A stretch of DNA of 64,000 nt from Maricaulis sp. Its GTDB lineage: Bacteria; Pseudomonadota; Alphaproteobacteria; Caulobacterales; Maricaulaceae. This document shows positions 34,023 through 42,742 of the stretch, piece by piece; within the stretch, counting starts at the first letter, position 1, and each line of letters opens with the position of its first letter. The stretch lies in contig JAEPND010000009.1 of NCBI GenBank assembly GCA_017643585.1, positions 1 to 64,000 on the forward strand, in the 5' to 3' direction. Under the pieces are notes generated by a model. The model did not search any database. It was not told the DNA's origin and saw nothing but the letters and a program-made list of their open reading frames with translations. The translations under genes were made by a program, and so were the position numbers.

Positions 34023-34463
34023 ATGATTTACCGCGCAGTGATGATGTCACGCGCCAAGGTCGCCTTGGGGTTCAGGGGTCTGAATGGCGAGCTCGGACGC
34101 ATCATTTCTTGCAGCATGATGTCATGCGTGGATCGGCAGCTCACGGGCGCGCTGATCTGGGACTCCGGTTATTTCATGCAGGTTCTTGAAGGTGACCCGG
34201 ATCATCTTCGGGACTTCATGAAAAAGGTGGCGCGAGACGGTCGCCACCAGGATTACCGTCAGCTGGAATTCGTGCAGGCCATGCGGCGCGAATACCAGAC
34301 GTGGAGCGTGGGAGCTTCACGAACCGGGTGCAAGCCCGCTGCCTTTATCAGGAAAGCCCAGACCATGGTCCCGACTGCAGATGAGGTGCGGACCCATGTC
34401 CGTCACCTCATCTCTCTCGGGGTGGTCGCCGAGACACCGCCACTGGTCACAGCGGCGGCGTGA
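34023..34463 (+). CDS. BLUF-domain protein (blue-light sensor fold), atypical
   Basis: 146 residues, with a BLUF fold over about 1-93. The first-strand Tyr3 in MIYRAV and the Gln in YFMQVLEGD that switch with flavin in known BLUF photoreceptors are present, followed by DGRHQDYRQLEF. The Asn that contacts the flavin ring, six residues before the conserved TG, is Cys here (SCVDRQLTG). Flavin binding or photochemistry may therefore be altered or lost. There is no attached output domain; short BLUF proteins act through partners. Stop codons of this gene and the convergent serine hydrolase touch. Confidence 0.85.
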   Translation: MIYRAVMMSRAKVALGFRGLNGELGRIISCSMMSCVDRQLTGALIWDSGYFMQVLEGDPDHLRDFMKKVARDGRHQDYRQLEFVQAMRREYQTWSVGASRTGCKPAAFIRKAQTMVPTADEVRTHVRHLISLGVVAETPPLVTAAA

Positions 34464-35849
34464 TTACTGGGCATCCTCGACGGCGGCTTGCGGCTCTTCC
34501 GGCGCCGGCTCACGTAGCGCGGCAACGATCTCGCGCGCCAGGTTGTAGGAACCCGAGCTGACATTATTCGTCGCGCCGAACCGCACCACGACCAGCTCCT
34601 GTTCCGGCATTATGAAAGCCAGCTGAGACTGGAAACCGTGCATCGTGTAGGTGCCGGCGGGCAGGTTGTTGCTCGCAGGGGGATTCCAGAAGCCCAAACC
34701 ATAGGGATCTGCAGATCCTGGCGTGGCATCGGTCGCCAAGTCCGGCCAGTTGGCGGGGATGATGCGCTGGCCATCCACCAGGCCGCTATCGAGATAGAGC
34801 TGGGCCAGCCGTGCCCAGTCATGTGCTGTCGCATACATGTAGGACGAGCCCACCAGCGTACCGGACGCGTCCGGCTCCATGACGGCTGTGTGGATGCCCA
34901 GCGGTTCGAACAGGCGTTCGCGCAGGCCGGTCACCTGGTCTTCCAGCGTGTCACCCAGACGATCCTGCAGGGCGCGCGTCGCCAACACGGTACTGCCACT
35001 CATATATTCCCAGTGCTCTCCCGGGGCATGCAGACGTTCACGAGTGGCGGCAAACTGCGCCATGTCGCGCTGTGTAAACAGCATCTGGGAGGTCGGGTCG
35101 GTCCCGTCATTGCCTTCGCGCAGGGCAAGGCCGGCATTCATGCGCAACAGGTGATCCAGCGTGATGTCCTGGCGATCTTCAAGACCCGCAAAGCTTTCCG
35201 GTACGTGGTCCAGGGTGATGTCTCCATCCTGTACCAGCACGCCGGCCAGGGTCGCCGCGACGCTCTTGGTCATCGACCAGCCCAGGAAGCGCGTGTTGCG
35301 ATCGGCTTGCGGAGCATAGCGCTCGGCGACCAGGCGGCCCCGGTGCAGGACCGCGACGCCCAGCGTGTGGCGGCGGGCGGGCTTGGTGTCTGCAAACGCA
35401 TTGTCCAGCGCCGCATTGATTGCGTCCGTGTCGAAATGCGCGTCACGATGGGCAGTGTTGAGCGGAAGCGGGTCAAATTCCCGTGCCAGCGGCAGCGTCA
35501 GGTCAGGGTCAAACTGACGTCCGCCCCGGTCCAGCGTACAGCCGAGGCCTTCGCGATAAATGGCATGCTGACGCCAGAACAGACCGAACACACTGGCGCG
35601 CACGCTTTGTTGCTCATGGTCGACAGAGACGCTGAGCAAGTCAGCGGCATCGCCCAGCAGCGGGTCGATATAGGCGTCGCGGGCGAAGGCCTCGTCCAGG
35701 CGAGACACGAACACCATCGAGCACAATTGCTTGGCGGTGATACCGGTCCCGGAGGGCAGATAGATGCGTCCGATCGGGGACAGGTTCAGATAGGCGATCG
35801 CGCCCAGAAACACGGCGGCCACAACACCGCCCGCAATACGCAGGATCAT
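34464..35849 (-). CDS. Serine hydrolase, beta-lactamase/class C fold
   Basis: A 461-residue membrane-anchored or exported hydrolase, with N-terminal hydrophobic segment 1-21. The nucleophile motif is Ser192-Met-Thr-Lys195 in FLGWSMTKSV, and the second motif is Tyr282-Met-Ser284 in HWEYMSGST. Near the C-terminus HGFQSQ takes the place of KTG. This is the pattern of the NylB/esterase EstB-like branch rather than a true beta-lactamase. The substrate is unknown. It lies 20 bases downstream of the enoyl-CoA hydratase gene on the same strand. Confidence 0.88.
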   Translation of the reverse strand: MILRIAGGVVAAVFLGAIAYLNLSPIGRIYLPSGTGITAKQLCSMVFVSRLDEAFARDAYIDPLLGDAADLLSVSVDHEQQSVRASVFGLFWRQHAIYREGLGCTLDRGGRQFDPDLTLPLAREFDPLPLNTAHRDAHFDTDAINAALDNAFADTKPARRHTLGVAVLHRGRLVAERYAPQADRNTRFLGWSMTKSVAATLAGVLVQDGDITLDHVPESFAGLEDRQDITLDHLLRMNAGLALREGNDGTDPTSQMLFTQRDMAQFAATRERLHAPGEHWEYMSGSTVLATRALQDRLGDTLEDQVTGLRERLFEPLGIHTAVMEPDASGTLVGSSYMYATAHDWARLAQLYLDSGLVDGQRIIPANWPDLATDATPGSADPYGLGFWNPPASNNLPAGTYTMHGFQSQLAFIMPEQELVVVRFGATNNVSSGSYNLAREIVAALREPAPEEPQAAVEDAQ

Positions 35850-35869
35850 GAGATTTTTCCCAACTTGTC

Positions 35870-36646
35870 TCAGCCGAAACGTGAAAAGTCCGGCAGACGC
35901 CGTTCCATGAAGGCGGCAGCGGCCTCTGCAAACTCTTCGGATCTCAACAATTCCGCGAACATACCGCCCTCGCGGGAGATGCGATCAGACAGGTCTTCCG
36001 GCGGCGTGCGCATCAGGGCCTTGGCGGCCCGCATGGAGCCGGGCGCCTTGGCCGCCATGACGCTGGCTGCGAAATGCGCGGCACCTGCGAGATCATCTGC
36101 GCTGTGCACGCCGGTGACCAGGCCGGTCTGGAGCGCACGATTGGCATCCCAGGTTGCGCCCAGCATCAAGAGGTCGGCAGCCACCGCGTGACCGAACATC
36201 TGCGGCATGACCTGGCTCGATCCGAATTCCGGCGCCAGCGCAAGGTCCACGAACGGGGTCTTGAAGGTCGCCCGATCAGAGCAATAGACGATGTCACAAT
36301 GCATCAAGAGGGTAACGCCGATACCGATGGCGAGGCCGTCGACGGCTGCGACGACCGGTTTCTTGACCTCGAGCAGGGCACGCATGAAGCGTTCAACCGG
36401 CGGCATGTCGCCCCCGCCCACATGCGGCGGGCGTTCCATGAAATCACCGATATCATTGCCAGCGGTGAAAATGCCGTCGGTACCGGTGATGATGAATACC
36501 TTGATGGATTGTTCGGTGTCGCCGCTTTCCAGCGCTTCGGCGGCGGCGGCGTACATCTCGCGCGTCAGCGCGTTTTTCTTGTCCGGGCGATTGAACCGGA
36601 TTGTGCGGATCCCCTCCGCATCTTCGACCAAAACCAGTGAGCTCAC
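35870..36646 (-). CDS. Enoyl-CoA hydratase/isomerase
   Basis: A crotonase-fold enzyme of 258 residues. IRFNRPDKKNALTREMY opens the fold, TGTDGIFTAGNDIGDF supplies the oxyanion-hole loop, and ALAPEFGSSQVMPQMFG contains a Glu at the position used in catalysis. The exact acyl-CoA substrate is open; delta3,delta2-enoyl isomerase type is also possible because of the single visible acidic residue. A MarR gene lies 40 bases upstream on the same strand. Confidence 0.9.
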   Translation of the reverse strand: MSSLVLVEDAEGIRTIRFNRPDKKNALTREMYAAAAEALESGDTEQSIKVFIITGTDGIFTAGNDIGDFMERPPHVGGGDMPPVERFMRALLEVKKPVVAAVDGLAIGIGVTLLMHCDIVYCSDRATFKTPFVDLALAPEFGSSQVMPQMFGHAVAADLLMLGATWDANRALQTGLVTGVHSADDLAGAAHFAASVMAAKAPGSMRAAKALMRTPPEDLSDRISREGGMFAELLRSEEFAEAAAAFMERRLPDFSRFG

Positions 36647-36686
36647 TTGGGCCCTCCTTTATTTTATGGAGGGCAAACTAGAGCGT

Positions 36687-37118
36687 TCAGGCGCTGACCG
36701 CCAGACTTGTCAGAACCCGGTGCAGCATATCGCTGTCATCATCGCCCAGCTGGGTTTCCAGTTCCTGGTTCATTTCCTTGAACACATGGTCAGCCGCATC
36801 GCCCATGGCGCGGCCTTTTTCAGTCAGGGAGACAATGGCGGAGCGCTTGTCACTGGTCGAAGCGGTCTTGGTCACCAGGTTCAGGGCACTCATGCGATTG
36901 ACCAGGCCGGTGACCGCGGGCGGGTTGAGCGACAGCATCTCGCCGATCTCACCCATTTTCCGCTCACCACGACGGGCCAGCAAGAACAGCACGGCCGCCT
37001 GCGCGGAGGTCACGCCAGCTTCTGCTTTCAGTCGCGCATCAGCTTCGCGATTGAGTTTGCGTGCGGCGATTTCCAGCAAGAGAAACAGCCGACGATCCAC
37101 CGCACGTACGCGGGCCAT
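36687..37118 (-). CDS. MarR-family transcriptional regulator
   Basis: 143 residues with the winged helix over about 35-105 (GVTSAQAAVLFLLARRGERKMGEIGEML, recognition helix NPPAVTGLVNRM, and wing STSDKRSAIVSLTEKG). It precedes the enoyl-CoA hydratase gene and is probably cotranscribed with it, a typical layout for acyl-CoA-responsive MarR control. An inverted repeat upstream (37209-37222) is a candidate self-operator. Confidence 0.92.
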   Translation of the reverse strand: MARVRAVDRRLFLLLEIAARKLNREADARLKAEAGVTSAQAAVLFLLARRGERKMGEIGEMLSLNPPAVTGLVNRMSALNLVTKTASTSDKRSAIVSLTEKGRAMGDAADHVFKEMNQELETQLGDDDSDMLHRVLTSLAVSA

Positions 37119-37208
37119 GATTAGTCTCCACCAGAAACGGCAACGAGGATTCGCGCCGGAAGCGAAATATTCGGCCGGACATTGCCCTAAACTGCTGCGA
37201 CTGTAAAC

Positions 37209-37222
37209 GAATTTGCGAATTC
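37209..37222. promoter_or_regulatory. Inverted repeat upstream of marR gene
   Basis: GAATT-TGCG-AATTC, about 90 bases before the MarR start on its upstream side. A second small repeat CGAA-ATA-TTCG lies nearer the gene, around 37160. Position and symmetry suit a MarR dimer, but no second genomic copy is visible in this window. Confidence 0.35.
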
Positions 37223-37234
37223 TCCAGCCTGTTT

Positions 37235-37897
37235 TCAGGTCGCTTTAAACGACCAGACCTTCGCCTGTCGGATTTCCCGGTCTTCCAGGTCCCGCGTGAC
37301 GGGAACCGTGTATTCCGCCAGCTTGTTCAAGCGTCCGCTCGGCAGGAAAGACCGGCCCGGATCGCCGATCAGAACGGTTGTTCCGCGACGCGCGTGTTCT
37401 TCCAGCCAGCCGCCAATATGGCGTGCGGGTTCGTCCTCGTAGAACACGTCGCCGGCGATGATCACGTCCCAGTCGTCGAACCGGCCGACTACATCGCCCA
37501 GTTCCATTGCGAGCTCCACGCCATTCAGCGCGGCATTGGCCCGGCAGGCTTCGATGGCGAACGGGTCCAGCTCGCTGGCGATGACGGTTTCAGCACCGGC
37601 CAGTTTGGCGGCTATGCCAGAGACGGCGCCGCCGGCCGCAAAGTCCAGCACCCGCTTGCCCTTCACAATGTCCGGATTGTCCAGGCAGTAGCGCGCCAGG
37701 GCCTGGCCGCCGGCCCAGGCAAAGGCCCAGAAAGGCGGCGGGAGACCCATCTCGCCGAGTGCCTCCTCGGTCTGTTCCCAGATGTCCACGGTCTCGGTGG
37801 CCAGGTGCAGCTTGATTTCCGGCACAAGCGGAGGCGCGAGCACTTCGGTGTGATCGCGAATGAAGTCCTGGGGGTTGTCGAGTGAAAGCGGTTGCAC
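37235..37897 (-). CDS. Class I methyltransferase, ETFB-lysine methyltransferase-like
   Basis: 220 residues from a GTG at 37897 with AGGAG 5 bases upstream; the frame opens much earlier, but that part crosses a terminator. DFIRDHTEVLAPPLVPEIKLHLA and PPFWAFAWAGGQALARYCLD, then the SAM loop VLDFAAGGAVSGIAA and the GDVFYEDE motif, match the METTL20/ETFB-lysine methyltransferase group. Bacterial members methylate the electron-transfer flavoprotein beta subunit. No ETF gene is nearby. Confidence 0.82.
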   Translation of the reverse strand: MQPLSLDNPQDFIRDHTEVLAPPLVPEIKLHLATETVDIWEQTEEALGEMGLPPPFWAFAWAGGQALARYCLDNPDIVKGKRVLDFAAGGAVSGIAAKLAGAETVIASELDPFAIEACRANAALNGVELAMELGDVVGRFDDWDVIIAGDVFYEDEPARHIGGWLEEHARRGTTVLIGDPGRSFLPSGRLNKLAEYTVPVTRDLEDREIRQAKVWSFKAT

Positions 37898-37970
37898 GAG
37901 CACTCCTGCGGTTAGTCTGACCGGAATAGCGCAAGCGTGACGCCGCGCAAGGCGGGCTCGCATCAAACAA

Positions 37971-37999
37971 AAACGGCCGGGCACCAGGCCCGGCCGTTT
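37971..37999 (-). terminator. Rho-independent terminator of the M16 peptidase operon
   Basis: A perfect 12-pair stem AAACGGCCGGGC / GCCCGGCCGTTT around a 5-base loop. On the minus strand it continues TTTTGTTTG. It lies 23 bases after the stop of the second M16 gene. Confidence 0.85.
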
Positions 38000-38021
38000 C
38001 GTTTCGGATCTGCATCCCGGA

Positions 38022-39446
38022 CTAGTGTTCAGCGTCCGTCGGTGCCGGCAGGATGAACCGTGCATTGGCCAGTTCCGGCAGGGCGCGGACCTGTTCCTCG
38101 ATCACGGCAAGATCGCCGACCACGACCAGGACGACATTGTCCAGGTCCAGATAGGTCGAAGCCACGCGGGAGATGTCGTCATTGGTGACGGCATTGAGGC
38201 TCGGCACGTAGTTCTCCAGGTAATCATCCGGCAGATCATAGAGATCGCGGAAGTTCAGCTGGCCGATAATGCCACCGGTCGACGCATTCTGCAGGATGAA
38301 GATGCCGGACATCCAGGTGCGAATGCCATCGGCTTCGACAGCGTCAGGCGCGTTTTCGGACAGACGCGTGATCTCGCCGAAGGTTTCCATCAGGGCTGCG
38401 CCTGTCACCTCGGTGTTCACATCGGCATTGAAGGTCCAGTAACCGCCGCCCATGCCCCAGGTGACACCACTGCCCGGGGAGTAGGTGTAACCCTTGTCCT
38501 CGCGCAGATTGCGGGTCAGGCGGGAGGTGAAGCTGCCGCCCAGGAGCGCGTTCATGACGGCCAGGTCCGGGGCATCGGGATGATCGACACCGACGGCCGG
38601 GAAGCCGACACGCAGCGTTGACTGGGGGGCGCCCGGGCGGTCGATGAACTGGACGACCGGACCACCGCGAGGAGCAGCCGGGGTCAAGGCATCGGCTGAA
38701 CCGCTGGCCCAGTCGGAGAACGCCTCACGGATGGCGGCTTCCATCGCGGCCTCGTCAAAGCGACCGGCCACATAGAGGCGTGTTCGACCGGCGCCGAAAT
38801 TGCCGTCATAGAACGCCTGGACATCGGCCAGCTCATAGCCGCGGACTTGTTCCTCGGTCGGCAGGGAGTTCCCGTAGGGATGTCCACCGCCAAACAGCAG
38901 CCGACGATAGGCTTCCGTGGCAATCGGGCCAGGCTGGGCTCGTGATACCGAGACGTCTCGGACCATGTTCTGGCGAACCCGGTCAAACTCGGCTTCGTCG
39001 AAATTCGGACGCATCACAACATCCGCCACAATGCCCATGGCGTCGGGGGCATATTGTGAGAGCACATTCACCCCGAAATTGGTCGAGTGCCAGCCAACGC
39101 CGACACCCAGCTCGCCCCCCATTGAAGCGATCTCGGTCGCGATGTCCTCGGCCGTGCGCCCGTTGGAGCCTTCCTCCATCATGCTGGCGGTCAGGTCCGA
39201 GATATAGGTCTGGCTGCCATCATCGATATTGCCGGCGCGAACACGCAGTGAAATCTGCGTTGTCGGGGCCAGGCCGTACTGGATGAAGGTGACTTCCAGG
39301 CCGTTGTCGAGCGTGAAGCTGCGATTGTCTGGCACGGTGAAGGAGACCGGTTCTCCAAGGGCGGGTTGTTCATTGATCTGCGCGACGGACGGCGCGGCGA
39401 TAAGGCTGGTGGCCGCGAGGGCGGCGCTGAACAGTTTGACTGTCAT
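38022..39446 (-). CDS. Exported M16-family peptidase-like subunit (no zinc motif)
   Basis: 474 residues from the ATG at 39446 (GAGGAG upstream). The signal peptide ends near APSVAQ (residue 23). It has the two-repeat M16 architecture but lacks HxxEH: the corresponding helix reads ISDLTASMMEEGSNG. The C-terminal half keeps the GYTYSPGSG region that supplies substrate-binding residues. Such subunits pair with a zinc-bearing M16 partner, here encoded immediately upstream. Together they probably form a periplasmic heterodimer degrading peptides. Confidence 0.9.
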   Translation of the reverse strand: MTVKLFSAALAATSLIAAPSVAQINEQPALGEPVSFTVPDNRSFTLDNGLEVTFIQYGLAPTTQISLRVRAGNIDDGSQTYISDLTASMMEEGSNGRTAEDIATEIASMGGELGVGVGWHSTNFGVNVLSQYAPDAMGIVADVVMRPNFDEAEFDRVRQNMVRDVSVSRAQPGPIATEAYRRLLFGGGHPYGNSLPTEEQVRGYELADVQAFYDGNFGAGRTRLYVAGRFDEAAMEAAIREAFSDWASGSADALTPAAPRGGPVVQFIDRPGAPQSTLRVGFPAVGVDHPDAPDLAVMNALLGGSFTSRLTRNLREDKGYTYSPGSGVTWGMGGGYWTFNADVNTEVTGAALMETFGEITRLSENAPDAVEADGIRTWMSGIFILQNASTGGIIGQLNFRDLYDLPDDYLENYVPSLNAVTNDDISRVASTYLDLDNVVLVVVGDLAVIEEQVRALPELANARFILPAPTDAEH

Positions 39447-39465
39447 GGCTTTGTCTCCTCGGGAC

Positions 39466-40884
39466 TTACTGGCTGTCATCGCCGGCAAGGCGAACTTCCA
39501 GCACGGTGCGGTTGGTTGGACGCAGATATTCCTGCGCTGTGCTCATCACCAGTTCCGGCGTGACCTGTTCAAAGCCCTCCGTAATGCGGTTGATGCGGCT
39601 CGGATCGTCATCGAACATCGCAAAGGAGGCCAACAGGTCCACCAGTCCAAAGCGCGTGGATGTGTCCACCGTTCCGTAGAAGTCCGAGAGCAGCTTGGTA
39701 CGCGCACGCTCCAGCTCTGCCTCGGTCACCGGCGTGGTGCGGATGCCCTCGATCGTGGTGTCCATCGTGCCCATGACTTCAGACACGGTGAACTCGCTGT
39801 CGTGGATCAGGCCGACCGTCCACAGCATGGGGCCGGAATAGTTGAAGGCGTTGCCCAGAAGGTTGATGCCGCCAAACACGCCGGACGCATAGCCTTCCTC
39901 ACTGACCAGGGACTGGGTCAGGCGGCTGTCATCGCCCTGGACCAGCAGCTGATCGATCAGGATCATGGCGTAATATTCCGGGGTGCCGCGTTCCGGCATG
40001 TGATAGCCAACGGCGAGGGCTGGCTGGTTGGCCAGATTGTCCTCGATATAGTCGAACTTCTCTTCTTCCTGGCGCGGTTCGGAAGTGTCGATCTCCGGCA
40101 GCGGATCACCCGCCTCGATGTAGGAGAAATACTGCTCGATCCAGCCGAGTGTCTCGTCCTTGTCGATATCGCCGGCCACGACGATGACAGCATTGTTCGG
40201 TGCATAGAACTGGTCGAAGAACGCCTGGGCATCTTCCAGCGATGCCGCGTCGAGATCGGTCAGATCGCCGTAGAAATTGTGCGCATTGTGCCAGTTTTCA
40301 TTGGCGACCATCGGCAGGTCGATCCAGATCCAGCCGCCATAGGGCTGGTTGATGACATTGACGAAGACCTCGTTGCGAACGACTTCGCGCTGATTGTCCA
40401 GCTGGCTCTCGTCCAGGTTCGGCTGACCCATGCGGTCGGCCTCGGCCCAGATGATCGCTTCCAGCGCGTTGGACGGAACGACCTCGAAATAGTTGGTGAA
40501 GTCATACCGGGTGGAGCCATTGTTCACGCCGCCCGATCCATAGATCAGCGTATCGAAGGCGCCGTGCGGGAGATTGCGCGAGCCCTGGAACATAAGGTGT
40601 TCGAACAGGTGCGCAAAACCGGTGCGTCCGCGCGGCTCGTTGCGAAAGCCGACGCCGTAATAGACGGCAACGGTCGCGGTCGGCACGGTGTGGTCCTCGG
40701 ACAGGACAACGCGCAGGCCGTTGTCCAGCGTGTGATAGCTGACATCGACGGTGAAACTGGTTGAGGCGGCGGAAGTGTCCGCGCCGTTCGTATTGGCTGC
40801 TTGCTCGCTGCTGTCTGTCGCAGATTGGCAGGCTGCCAGTGCCAGGCTTCCCAGTGCCAGCACAAGAGATTTTCTGATCGTCAT
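39466..40884 (-). CDS. M16-family zinc metallopeptidase lipoprotein
   Basis: 472 residues from the ATG at 40884 (GGGGAG upstream). A lipoprotein signal with lipobox LAAC places Cys19 at the mature N-terminus. The inverted zinc motif His92-Leu-Phe-Glu-His96 (GFAHLFEHLMFQ) makes this the catalytic subunit. It is followed after 19 bases by the zinc-less M16 gene, the standard active/inactive pair. It probably works in the periplasm, tethered to a membrane. Confidence 0.93.
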   Translation of the reverse strand: MTIRKSLVLALGSLALAACQSATDSSEQAANTNGADTSAASTSFTVDVSYHTLDNGLRVVLSEDHTVPTATVAVYYGVGFRNEPRGRTGFAHLFEHLMFQGSRNLPHGAFDTLIYGSGGVNNGSTRYDFTNYFEVVPSNALEAIIWAEADRMGQPNLDESQLDNQREVVRNEVFVNVINQPYGGWIWIDLPMVANENWHNAHNFYGDLTDLDAASLEDAQAFFDQFYAPNNAVIVVAGDIDKDETLGWIEQYFSYIEAGDPLPEIDTSEPRQEEEKFDYIEDNLANQPALAVGYHMPERGTPEYYAMILIDQLLVQGDDSRLTQSLVSEEGYASGVFGGINLLGNAFNYSGPMLWTVGLIHDSEFTVSEVMGTMDTTIEGIRTTPVTEAELERARTKLLSDFYGTVDTSTRFGLVDLLASFAMFDDDPSRINRITEGFEQVTPELVMSTAQEYLRPTNRTVLEVRLAGDDSQ

Positions 40885-40971
40885 GCTCTCCCCATATCGC
40901 TCAGAATAGACATGGAGACAGTTTGGGCCCAGCCGTGCGGCAGGGTCAAACAAGGAAGCGCTACTGACGCA

Positions 40972-41898
40972 TTACATGATCGTAACAAGCGCCAGGGTCG
41001 CGCAGAGCAGAAGCCCGGTTTCCCGATTGGATTTGAAGACCTTCAGGCACCCAGCGCCATCGTCCGTATCCATCAGCCGGATCTGGTTAAACAGGTGCGC
41101 GGCGTAGACCGCGAAGGCGATGGCGGCCAGCGGTGCGGCGTTGACCAGGTAAAGCGCTACGCCGACCAGCAGCGTCGTCAGGGCGTAGAAGCCCCCCACC
41201 CAGATCGGCGAGTGCCGGCCGAACAGCCGGGCGGTGGACCGAACCCCCACCAGTGCATCGTCCTCGCTGTCCTGATGGGCGTAGATGGTGTCATAGCCCA
41301 GCGTCCAGAATACGCACGACGCATACAGGGCCAGCACGGCGAGGTCGAACTGGCCGCTGGCGGCGACATAGGCCACGGGCACACCCCAGTTGAAGGTCAG
41401 GCCCAGCCAGGCCTGCGGCCACCATGTGATGCGCTTCATGAAAGGATAGGCCGCGACCAGCACGAGCGAGCCGAGACCGGTCAGGATGGCGATCAGCGGC
41501 AATTGTACCAATACGATCAGCCCGACCAGGGCCTGTCCGCCGAGGAAGGCCCAGGCCTGTTTCAGCGACACGGTTCCTGCCGCCAGCGGCCGGTCTGCCG
41601 TCCGGGCCACCTGGGCGTCGAGATCCCGATCGATGATGTCGTTATAGGTGCAGCCGGCCCCGCGCATGGCGATGGCGCCAATGGCGAACAGGATTGCATA
41701 ATACAGATCGACCCAGCCGAGTCCGGTCTCGGCGCGCGCCAGCAGCAGCCCCATCCAGCAGGGCAGGGCGAGCAGCCAGAAGCCGATCGGACGGTCATAG
41801 CGCGCCAGGCGCAGAAAGGGTCTCAGGGCGGTCGGTGCACGATCCACCCAGGTCTGGGGGATGCTGTCTGCGACTCGCCGGTCGAAATTCAAGTGCAT
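40972..41898 (-). CDS. ubiA: 4-hydroxybenzoate polyprenyltransferase
   Basis: UbiA prenylates 4-hydroxybenzoate in ubiquinone synthesis. It is an inner-membrane protein of 308 residues with about eight to nine helices. The two Asp-rich prenyl-diphosphate/Mg sites are visible: NDIIDRDLD (86-94) and DSEDDALVGVRSTA. RYDRPIGFWLLALPCWMG opens helix 1. It is divergent from rsmE across 77 bases. Confidence 0.95.
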   Translation of the reverse strand: MHLNFDRRVADSIPQTWVDRAPTALRPFLRLARYDRPIGFWLLALPCWMGLLLARAETGLGWVDLYYAILFAIGAIAMRGAGCTYNDIIDRDLDAQVARTADRPLAAGTVSLKQAWAFLGGQALVGLIVLVQLPLIAILTGLGSLVLVAAYPFMKRITWWPQAWLGLTFNWGVPVAYVAASGQFDLAVLALYASCVFWTLGYDTIYAHQDSEDDALVGVRSTARLFGRHSPIWVGGFYALTTLLVGVALYLVNAAPLAAIAFAVYAAHLFNQIRLMDTDDGAGCLKVFKSNRETGLLLCATLALVTIM

Positions 41899-41975
41899 GA
41901 TCGTGGTTTGGCACTGCTAATCGACCAATTCAAGGCAGGTTGACGGACAAGGGCAGCACGAGGCAAAGCGAAGAC

Positions 41976-42740
41976 ATGAGCAATGATCCACGCCTTTTTA
42001 TCGATGCGCCCCTCGGCGAAGGGCAGGCCGTGCCACTCTCGCGGGAGGACAGCCACTACCTGATCAATGTCATGCGCCGGGAAGAGGGTGACCCCGTTCG
42101 CCTGTTCAACGGCCGCGATGGCGAATGGCAGGCCACGGTGGCCAAGGCCCACAAGAAAAACGCGGTGCTGGCCTGTGAAACGCAGAACCGGCTGCAGGCC
42201 GCTGTGCCGGATCTCTGGCTGATGTTTGCCCCGGTGAAGCGCCAGAAAAACGAGCTGATCGTGGAAAAGGCGACCGAGCTCGGCGTGGCGCAGATCCGCC
42301 CGGTCATTACCACGCGCACCCAGTCGGAGCGCTTGCGTCTTGATCGTTTCGAGATCATCGCGAAGGAAGCAGCCGAACAGACCGAACGGCTCGACCTGCC
42401 GGTGGTCCACGAGGCCGTGAAACTCGACCAGATGCTCGAGGACTGGGATGAAAGCCGGGTGATCATCTATTGCGATGAAGCCGGCGATGACGGTGCCCGC
42501 CCCTGGGGCGGCGATACCGGCCGGGCCAGCCAGGCGCTGGGGCCGCTGACAGCACTGCGCGGCAAGCCCGCAGCCCTGTTGATCGGTCCGGAAGGCGGTT
42601 TCACCCCGGAAGAACGCGACCGCCTGCGCAGTCTGGATTTTGTCCACGCCGTCGGCCTGGGCCCGCGCATCCTGCGCGCCGAGACGGCGGTGATCTCGGC
42701 GCTGACACTGTGGCAGAGCGTTTGCGGGGATTGGGAGTAG
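41976..42740 (+). CDS. rsmE: 16S rRNA (uracil(1498)-N(3))-methyltransferase
   Basis: RsmE methylates U1498 of 16S rRNA. It is a SPOUT (knotted) methyltransferase. PRLFIDAPL opens the PUA-like domain, and KRQKNELIVEKATELGVAQIRPVIT and LLIGPEGGFTPEERD...LGPRILRAETA mark the knot. I start at the ATG at 41976 (254 residues) rather than the TTG at 41940. It usually neighbours gshA in this group; here a lipoprotein gene lies between. Confidence 0.94.
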   Translation: MSNDPRLFIDAPLGEGQAVPLSREDSHYLINVMRREEGDPVRLFNGRDGEWQATVAKAHKKNAVLACETQNRLQAAVPDLWLMFAPVKRQKNELIVEKATELGVAQIRPVITTRTQSERLRLDRFEIIAKEAAEQTERLDLPVVHEAVKLDQMLEDWDESRVIIYCDEAGDDGARPWGGDTGRASQALGPLTALRGKPAALLIGPEGGFTPEERDRLRSLDFVHAVGLGPRILRAETAVISALTLWQSVCGDWE

Positions 42741-42742
42741 GG

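Noticed and set aside
34464-35849. True beta-lactamase (antibiotic resistance)
   Set aside because: The KTG box is replaced by HGF and the Tyr motif is YMS, the pattern of esterase/NylB-like hydrolases.
34638-36191. 517-codon plus-strand frame over the serine hydrolase
   Set aside because: Shadow of the beta-lactamase-like and enoyl-CoA hydratase genes; no motif of its own.
39229-40764. 511-codon plus-strand frame over the M16 gene
   Set aside because: Antisense to the HLFEH-containing peptidase; low-complexity composition.
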